From DATGCT01 sp964639325 (GTDB taxonomy: Bacteria; Patescibacteriota; Minisyncoccia; UBA6257; GWB1-50-10): 17,459 bases of DNA. Where the stretch lies: positions 1 through 17,459 of the forward strand of contig CAZXDO010000014.1 of NCBI GenBank assembly GCA_964639325.1, read 5' to 3'. The position numbers and the translations under genes were made by a program. Each line of letters begins with the position of its first letter. Within the stretch, counting starts at the first letter, position 1. Of this stretch, positions 15,001-17,459 are shown in pieces. A model generated the notes under the pieces. It was not told the origin of the DNA and did no database searches. It was given only the letters and a program-made list of their open reading frames with translations.

Positions 15001-15036
15001 AAAAAAAGCATTGCCCTAAAATAAGGCAATGCTTTT
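15001..15036. terminator. Bidirectional terminator after hisS
   Basis: AAAAGCATTGCC (15004-15015) pairs perfectly with GGCAATGCTTTT (15025-15036) around a 9-nt loop. The A-tract on the left supplies a T-run for the convergent minus-strand gene (15045-15437), so it serves both strands. Confidence 0.88.
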
Positions 15037-15044
15037 AAAATAAA

Positions 15045-15437
15045 TCAAAGAAAAGTAATTCCCCAAATAATTATTAAAATTACCAGGCCCTCAATTATTA
15101 AAGAAATTTTATCGCGCTTCTCATCCGTTTTACTAAATATTATAAACACAAGAAGAATTAAGACGGCGATAATTATTACTACATTAACAATAATTGAATT
15201 AATTAAGACAATGGGAATAAAAACAACAAGAGAGACGATATTAACAAGAAAATTCAATTCGCCGGTTATTTGAGAAATGATACCGATAATGAATATTGTT
15301 GAAAGAGAGCTAAAACCCGCTATTTTGTATCTTTCTCCACCTTCTAAATTCCATCCCCCAAAAAGGTAAAATAAAATTAAGAAAATAACAGAGGTAACCA
15401 AAACAGCCACGGCCTTTTTCAAAACTAACCTTTTCAT
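15045..15437 (-). CDS. Small polytopic membrane protein
   Basis: A 130-aa hydrophobic protein with about five transmembrane helices and a short charged loop (SKTDEKRDK). No family is recognised. The start is well supported: GGAGG Shine-Dalgarno (plus-strand 15443-15447) 5 nt before the ATG and a strong promoter at 15474-15502. The stop is TGA, followed by a terminator. Nothing in the neighbourhood hints at its job. Confidence 0.75.
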   Translation of the reverse strand: MKRLVLKKAVAVLVTSVIFLILFYLFGGWNLEGGERYKIAGFSSLSTIFIIGIISQITGELNFLVNIVSLVVFIPIVLINSIIVNVVIIIAVLILLVFIIFSKTDEKRDKISLIIEGLVILIIIWGITFL

Positions 15438-15473
15438 GACAGCCTCCTTTTTAAAAATTAAACAACTGGTTAA

Positions 15474-15502
15474 AATATAAAATATAATAATTTTATTGTC
15501 AA
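15474..15502 (-). promoter_or_regulatory. Consensus promoter, minus strand
   Basis: Minus-strand TTGACA (15502 to 15497), 17-nt spacer and TATATT (15479 to 15474) drive the gene at 15045-15437, with a leader of about 30 nt. Confidence 0.75.
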
Positions 15503-15532
15503 TTTATAAAGATAATTACAATTACGCATAGC

Positions 15533-15556
15533 AACTTAAAAAAAGAATAGGAGGTA
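15533..15556 (+). repeat. Duplicated leader with Shine-Dalgarno (copy 1)
   Basis: This 24-nt stretch, containing AGAATAGGAGGT, is repeated at 15920-15943 with one mismatch. Each copy lies just upstream of one of two paralogous small genes and carries a perfect AGGAGGT ribosome binding site. Confidence 0.85.
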
Positions 15557-15563
15557 TTAGATT

Positions 15564-15812
15564 ATGAAATGTAGAAAACATCCTTTGTATAAAGGATTAG
15601 GCAAGCCTTCTAATAATTGTATTTATTGTTGGAAGTTTTATGCCGAAAATCAGGAACGCCAGATTAGTTACCTTAAAAATAATTTAAGAAAAACTAGAAG
15701 TAATTTTAGAAAAACAAAGAAAAAGCAAAAAGAAGAAATATATTTTCTTAAAAAAGAATTAGAAAGTACAAAAAAAGAATTGCTTTCTTGTTTAGAAATT
15801 ATTTCATGGTGA
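15564..15812 (+). CDS. Small C/H-rich zinc-ribbon-like protein with coiled coil (paralog 1)
   Basis: An 82-aa protein. The N-terminal 30 residues carry C-x2-HP-x-Y and C-x2-CW: MKCRKHPLYKGLGKPSNNC followed by IYCWKFYAEN, a likely Zn-binding Cys3His site. From about residue 33 it is a very basic, charged helix predicted to be a coiled coil. Its paralog at 15947 keeps the head but has a much shorter tail. AGGAGGT lies 8 nt before the ATG. The stop is TGA, followed by a terminator at 15814. I do not recognise a named family; DNA or RNA binding is plausible from the basic charge and the metal-site pattern, but unproven. Confidence 0.75.
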   Translation: MKCRKHPLYKGLGKPSNNCIYCWKFYAENQERQISYLKNNLRKTRSNFRKTKKKQKEEIYFLKKELESTKKELLSCLEIISW

Positions 15813-15813
15813 T

Positions 15814-15850
15814 AAACCCGCTATATTAATTAAATAAGCGGGTTTTTTTT
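15814..15850 (+). terminator. Intrinsic terminator of paralog 1
   Basis: AAACCCGCT (15814-15822) pairs with AGCGGGTTT (15837-15845), followed by a T-run to 15850. Confidence 0.88.
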
Positions 15851-15878
15851 TAATAATAAAGCCCTATTTTTAAATATC

Positions 15879-15909
15879 TTGACTTTTTAAGAATAAGAGT
15901 AATTATAAT
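15879..15909 (+). promoter_or_regulatory. Putative promoter of paralog 2
   Basis: TTGACT (15879-15884) and a perfect TATAAT (15904-15909) are 19 nt apart, a little longer than ideal, with the terminator of paralog 1 just upstream. Confidence 0.5.
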
Positions 15910-15919
15910 CATATATAGT

Positions 15920-15943
15920 AACTTTAAAAAAGAATAGGAGGTA
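15920..15943 (+). repeat. Duplicated leader with Shine-Dalgarno (copy 2)
   Basis: Second copy of the 24-nt leader found at 15533-15556, with one mismatch. The AGGAGGT is 4 nt from the ATG at 15947. It supports a tandem duplication of the whole transcription unit. Confidence 0.85.
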
Positions 15944-15946
15944 GTT

Positions 15947-16129
15947 ATGTATACATGTAGAAATCATCCCTCTTACCGAGGGCTTAGCAAACCGTCCGAC
16001 AATAACGTCGACTGTATAACCTGTTGGAAAATCTATGCAGAAATGCTTGAGTACCAAGTTCAACATCTCAGGCAGCAAATTTTGGGAAAAAGAAAAAAAG
16101 TTAAAGGATTTCAAAACAGTAGTTATTAA
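15947..16129 (+). CDS. Small C/H-rich zinc-ribbon-like protein (paralog 2)
   Basis: A 60-aa paralog of the protein at 15564. The conserved head is C-R-x-H-P-x-Y-[KR]-G-L-x-K-P-S-[DN]-N, then C-I-x-C-W-K-x-Y-A-E. All four putative zinc ligands (three Cys, one His) are kept, which suggests selection on the metal site. The tail is short, basic and Gln-rich (QVQHLRQQILGKRKK) rather than a long coiled coil. It has its own promoter, Shine-Dalgarno and terminator. Function unknown. Confidence 0.75.
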   Translation: MYTCRNHPSYRGLSKPSDNNVDCITCWKIYAEMLEYQVQHLRQQILGKRKKVKGFQNSSY

Positions 16130-16136
16130 AAAATAT

Positions 16137-16170
16137 ATACTCTTGTTAAAAAAACGAGAGTATTTTTTTT
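16137..16170 (+). terminator. Intrinsic terminator of paralog 2
   Basis: An 11-bp stem, 16137-16147 with 16153-16163 (one G-T pair), encloses a loop of five A and is followed by eight T. Confidence 0.88.
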
Positions 16171-16284
16171 ATAAATAAAAGATATACACATGTTTAAAGT
16201 AAATAAAAAGTTTATAATTAAAACAGGAAAAGATTAATATAATTTTTTTCTTTAAAAGGGACGGCATAATTTTTTAAAAAATAA

Positions 16285-16413
16285 ATGGCAACAAAGAAAA
16301 AAGCGACAGCGCGGAAAACTACTAAGAAAAAAACTACAGCTCGCAAGCCGGCTAAGAAAAAAACCACAGCTCGCAAACCGGCTAAAAGAAGGGCTACCAA
16401 AAAGAAAAAATAG
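16285..16413 (+). CDS. Lys/Ala/Thr-rich histone H1-like protein, 42 aa
   Basis: A short gene of 42 codons encoding MATKKKATARKTTKKK, two copies of KKKTTARKPA, and a basic end KRRATKKKK. The composition (Lys, Arg, Ala, Thr, Pro) resembles the C-terminal tails of bacterial histone H1-like proteins (Hc1, AlgP and similar), which bind DNA and condense chromosomes without a folded domain. The DNA contains a 30-nt tandem repeat with two substitutions, so the tail grows by repeat expansion. Upstream, TATAAT at 16238-16243 is a possible -10, and AAAGGGA near 16255 is too distant to be a good Shine-Dalgarno. It is followed by a strong terminator at 16435. DNA binding is inferred from composition only. 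Confidence 0.7.
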   Translation: MATKKKATARKTTKKKTTARKPAKKKTTARKPAKRRATKKKK

Positions 16414-16434
16414 TTTTTGGTTTTTCATACATTT

Positions 16435-16465
16435 AATCCCCCGTATATTCCGGGGGATTTTTTTT
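16435..16465 (+). terminator. Intrinsic terminator of the histone-like gene
   Basis: AATCCCCCG (16435-16443) pairs with CGGGGGATT (16451-16459), followed by a T-run to 16465. The palindromic repeat C begins immediately after it. Confidence 0.92.
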
Positions 16466-16506
16466 CAACTTGGGGGTGTCGGGAACCCCCATGTTGTTGT
16501 GGATAA
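16466..16506. repeat. Palindromic repeat (copy C) with perfect DnaA-box-like tail
   Basis: Left arm CAACTTGGGGG (16466-16476), loop TGTCGGGAA (16477-16485) and right arm CCCCCATGTTG (16486-16496), then a tail with TGTGGATAA (16498-16506), the exact complement of the consensus DnaA box TTATCCACA. Its loop is the exact reverse complement of the TTCCCGACA loop of copies A2 and B, although its tail has the same orientation as that of A2. A TTGACG follows at 16518, 11 nt later. Confidence 0.88.
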
Positions 16507-16595
16507 GTCTAGTTAATTTGACGAACTAATTTTAAATCACTAATGTGTAAGGAGTTGTTTTACTTAAATTTTTAATAAAAAGAAAGGATTAATTT

Positions 16596-16790
16596 ATGGA
16601 ATTACTGGTTGAATGCCCTGACTGTGAAGAAAGTTTAGTGTTTAAAACTATGAAAAGCAGGAAAGTTGAAAAAGAAGAACAATTTTTTGTTTGTTATGCC
16701 GAATGTCCTTATTGCAAGAAACGGTTTAGGGTGATTATGAATACGGTAATTATACCGTACGAATTAATGAAGCAGTCCGTGTCGATGTAA
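16596..16790 (+). CDS. Small CxxC zinc-ribbon protein
   Basis: A 64-aa protein with two metal-binding knuckles, CPDC (8-11) and CPYC (37-40), spaced as in a rubredoxin-like or zinc-ribbon fold: MELLVECPDCEESLVF, then a Lys/Glu-rich hairpin, then CYAECPYCKKRFRVIM and a short helical end. Such ribbons often bind nucleic acid or protein partners. AAGGA lies 8 nt before the ATG. It follows repeat C and ends before two hairpins. No family name is assigned. Confidence 0.75.
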   Translation: MELLVECPDCEESLVFKTMKSRKVEKEEQFFVCYAECPYCKKRFRVIMNTVIIPYELMKQSVSM

Positions 16791-16797
16791 GAGAGTA

Positions 16798-16820
16798 ACC
16801 ACCTTATTTAATTGGGTGGT
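16798..16820. other. Hairpin just after the zinc-ribbon gene
   Basis: ACCACC (16798-16803) pairs with GGTGGT (16815-16820). There is no T-run, so it is not a terminator by itself; the clear terminator follows at 16835. Confidence 0.5.
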
Positions 16821-16834
16821 AGTTAGAAAACCAA

Positions 16835-16862
16835 AAACCCCGTCATAGTACGGGGTTTCTTC
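16835..16862 (+). terminator. Intrinsic terminator of the zinc-ribbon gene
   Basis: AAACCCCGT (16835-16843) pairs with ACGGGGTTT (16850-16858), followed by a moderately T-rich CTTC segment. Confidence 0.75.
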
Positions 16863-16877
16863 ATTTGAAAATTTAAA

Positions 16878-16925
16878 AAACTCTCAACTTGGGGGTTCCC
16901 GGCACCCCCAAGTTGTTGTGGATAA
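16878..16925. repeat. Palindromic repeat (copy D) with perfect DnaA-box-like tail
   Basis: Left flank AAACTCTC, left arm CAACTTGGGGG (16885-16895), loop TTCCCGGCA (16896-16904), perfectly matching right arm CCCCCAAGTTG (16905-16915) and tail with TGTGGATAA (16917-16925). The core from 16885 is 41 nt long, the same as copy C, but has the opposite loop orientation. A TTGATT at 16932 starts 6 nt after the tail. Confidence 0.88.
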
Positions 16926-16931
16926 GTCAGG

Positions 16932-16959
16932 TTGATTTTTTAAGGGGAGGGGGTTTAAT
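16932..16959 (+). promoter_or_regulatory. Possible promoter after repeat D
   Basis: TTGATT (16932-16937), a 16-nt spacer and TTTAAT (16954-16959) are a weak promoter candidate for the gene at 17008. A TATAAA at 16965 is an alternative -10. Confidence 0.35.
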
Positions 16960-17007
16960 TAAAATATAAAGTTAGGAGGGTGAGCTCCGGGTATTTTTTT
17001 ATTCTTT

Positions 17008-17459
17008 ATGCCGGAGATAAATAACAATTTTAATAATTCCAGTTTTTCAAAAAAGTCGGAAGAGAATAATAAGAAGAGGTCAAAACTGCCTTCCAGGGGG
17101 CAGCTTTTTATTGTTTTTAGCCTCGTAATACTTATTGTGGCCGGGACATTTTTATTTATTTACCTTAATCCGGAAGCGGTAGAGAAAAGAAAAGCAGAAA
17201 AAAATACTGAAGATTTTATTGAAATTTATGAAGGTTGGGAAAAACAGCTTTCTGAAGATACGTATGGAGGAAAAACTCCTCAGGAAACTCTAGATATGTT
17301 TATTAAAGCTCTAAGAAGCGGAGACTTGGAGTTAGCAAGTAAATTTTTCTCTCCGGAAATTGACGAAGATAATCCGGAAGAATTAACTTGGCAGGGACAT
17401 CTTGAATATTTAAAAGGCATTGAAGAAAAAGGTTTTATTGAAAGAATGGCGAATGATTT
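17008..17459 (+). CDS. Membrane-anchored protein, 3' end missing
   Basis: An open frame from ATG 17008 running off the window (about 150 codons seen). It has an Asn/Ser/Lys-rich N-terminus, a transmembrane helix at about residues 32-51 (QLFIVFSLVILIVAGTFLFI), a charged linker, and then GGKTPQETLDMFIKALRSGD followed by LASKFFSPEID, reminiscent of NTF2-like or DUF4878-like domains in which a helix-rich start is followed by a cone-shaped sheet. The topology suggests an extracytoplasmic domain. The strong GGAGG (16975-16979) is 28 nt from the ATG, too far for normal initiation; see findings. The product family is uncertain until the rest of the gene is read. Confidence 0.65.
   Translation, partial: MPEINNNFNNSSFSKKSEENNKKRSKLPSRGQLFIVFSLVILIVAGTFLFIYLNPEAVEKRKAEKNTEDFIEIYEGWEKQLSEDTYGGKTPQETLDMFIKALRSGDLELASKFFSPEIDEDNPEELTWQGHLEYLKGIEEKGFIERMAND

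Noticed and set aside
15045..15812. TGA read as glycine (alternative CPR code)
   Set aside because: TGA ends two genes exactly before terminators; one is followed by TAA, and the convergent one would otherwise read into the terminator.
16218..16400. A minus-strand open frame with Leu/Val/Ala/Phe repeats
   Set aside because: It is the complement of the Lys/Ala/Thr-rich histone-like gene and carries no independent start signals.
1..16925. CRISPR array made of the palindromic repeats
   Set aside because: The copies are far apart, not regularly spaced, have no spacers between them, and no cas genes are present.
1..17459. tRNA, rRNA or other known structured RNA genes
   Set aside because: I looked for tRNA T-loop and acceptor patterns and for rRNA-like stretches on both strands and saw none that I could support.

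Overview
The window is AT-rich, densely coded bacterial DNA with short spacers, overlapping genes and many small membrane or zinc-ribbon proteins. Together these suggest a reduced-genome bacterium of the Candidate Phyla Radiation (Patescibacteria, possibly Parcubacteria). That placement is inference; there is no rRNA or other decisive marker here. TGA ends two convincing genes (15564-15812 and the minus-strand gene at 15045-15437), so the standard bacterial code fits better than the TGA=Gly code of some CPR lineages.

Layout. 1-191: left edge made of palindromic G/C-rich repeats, then a hairpin and a promoter. 192-1393: TspO/MBR membrane protein, a second repeat, a DUF5320 protein and a DUF134 (UPF0251) regulator. 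1430-6090: mostly tightly packed genes on one strand: a thioredoxin/CcdA-like membrane fusion, exonuclease VII subunits xseA and xseB, a membrane-anchored beta-propeller fragment, a GerMN protein with no normal start codon, and a SIMPL (DUF541) protein ending at a strong terminator. 6177-7986: a membrane-tethered winged-helix protein, a DUF5652-like membrane protein and a MOFRL glycerate kinase. 8017-8868 (minus): a signal-peptide, glycine-zipper membrane protein. 9019-14991: ppsA, a D-2-hydroxyacid dehydrogenase, enolase and hisS. 15045-16790: an island of small, separately expressed genes, most closed by their own terminator (membrane protein, two paralogous C/H-rich zinc-binding-like proteins, a 42-aa Lys-rich histone-like protein, a CxxC zinc ribbon). 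The right edge is a membrane-anchored protein cut by the window end.

How it works together. Glycerate kinase, enolase, PEP synthase and the 2-hydroxyacid dehydrogenase can form one route: glycerate to 2-phosphoglycerate to PEP to pyruvate to a 2-hydroxyacid such as D-lactate, or its reverse. Several of the other proteins carry signal or anchor segments and probably act at the cell envelope.

Most noteworthy: (i) a dispersed palindromic repeat whose 9-nt loop occurs in both orientations relative to its flank and which carries a perfect DnaA-box-like tail (TGTGGATAA) just upstream of promoter-like sequences; (ii) several genes whose -10 box lies only 6-8 nt before the start codon, indicating leaderless mRNAs; (iii) a conserved GerMN gene that seems to start on ATA or ATT; (iv) the island of small DNA-binding-like and zinc-ribbon proteins.
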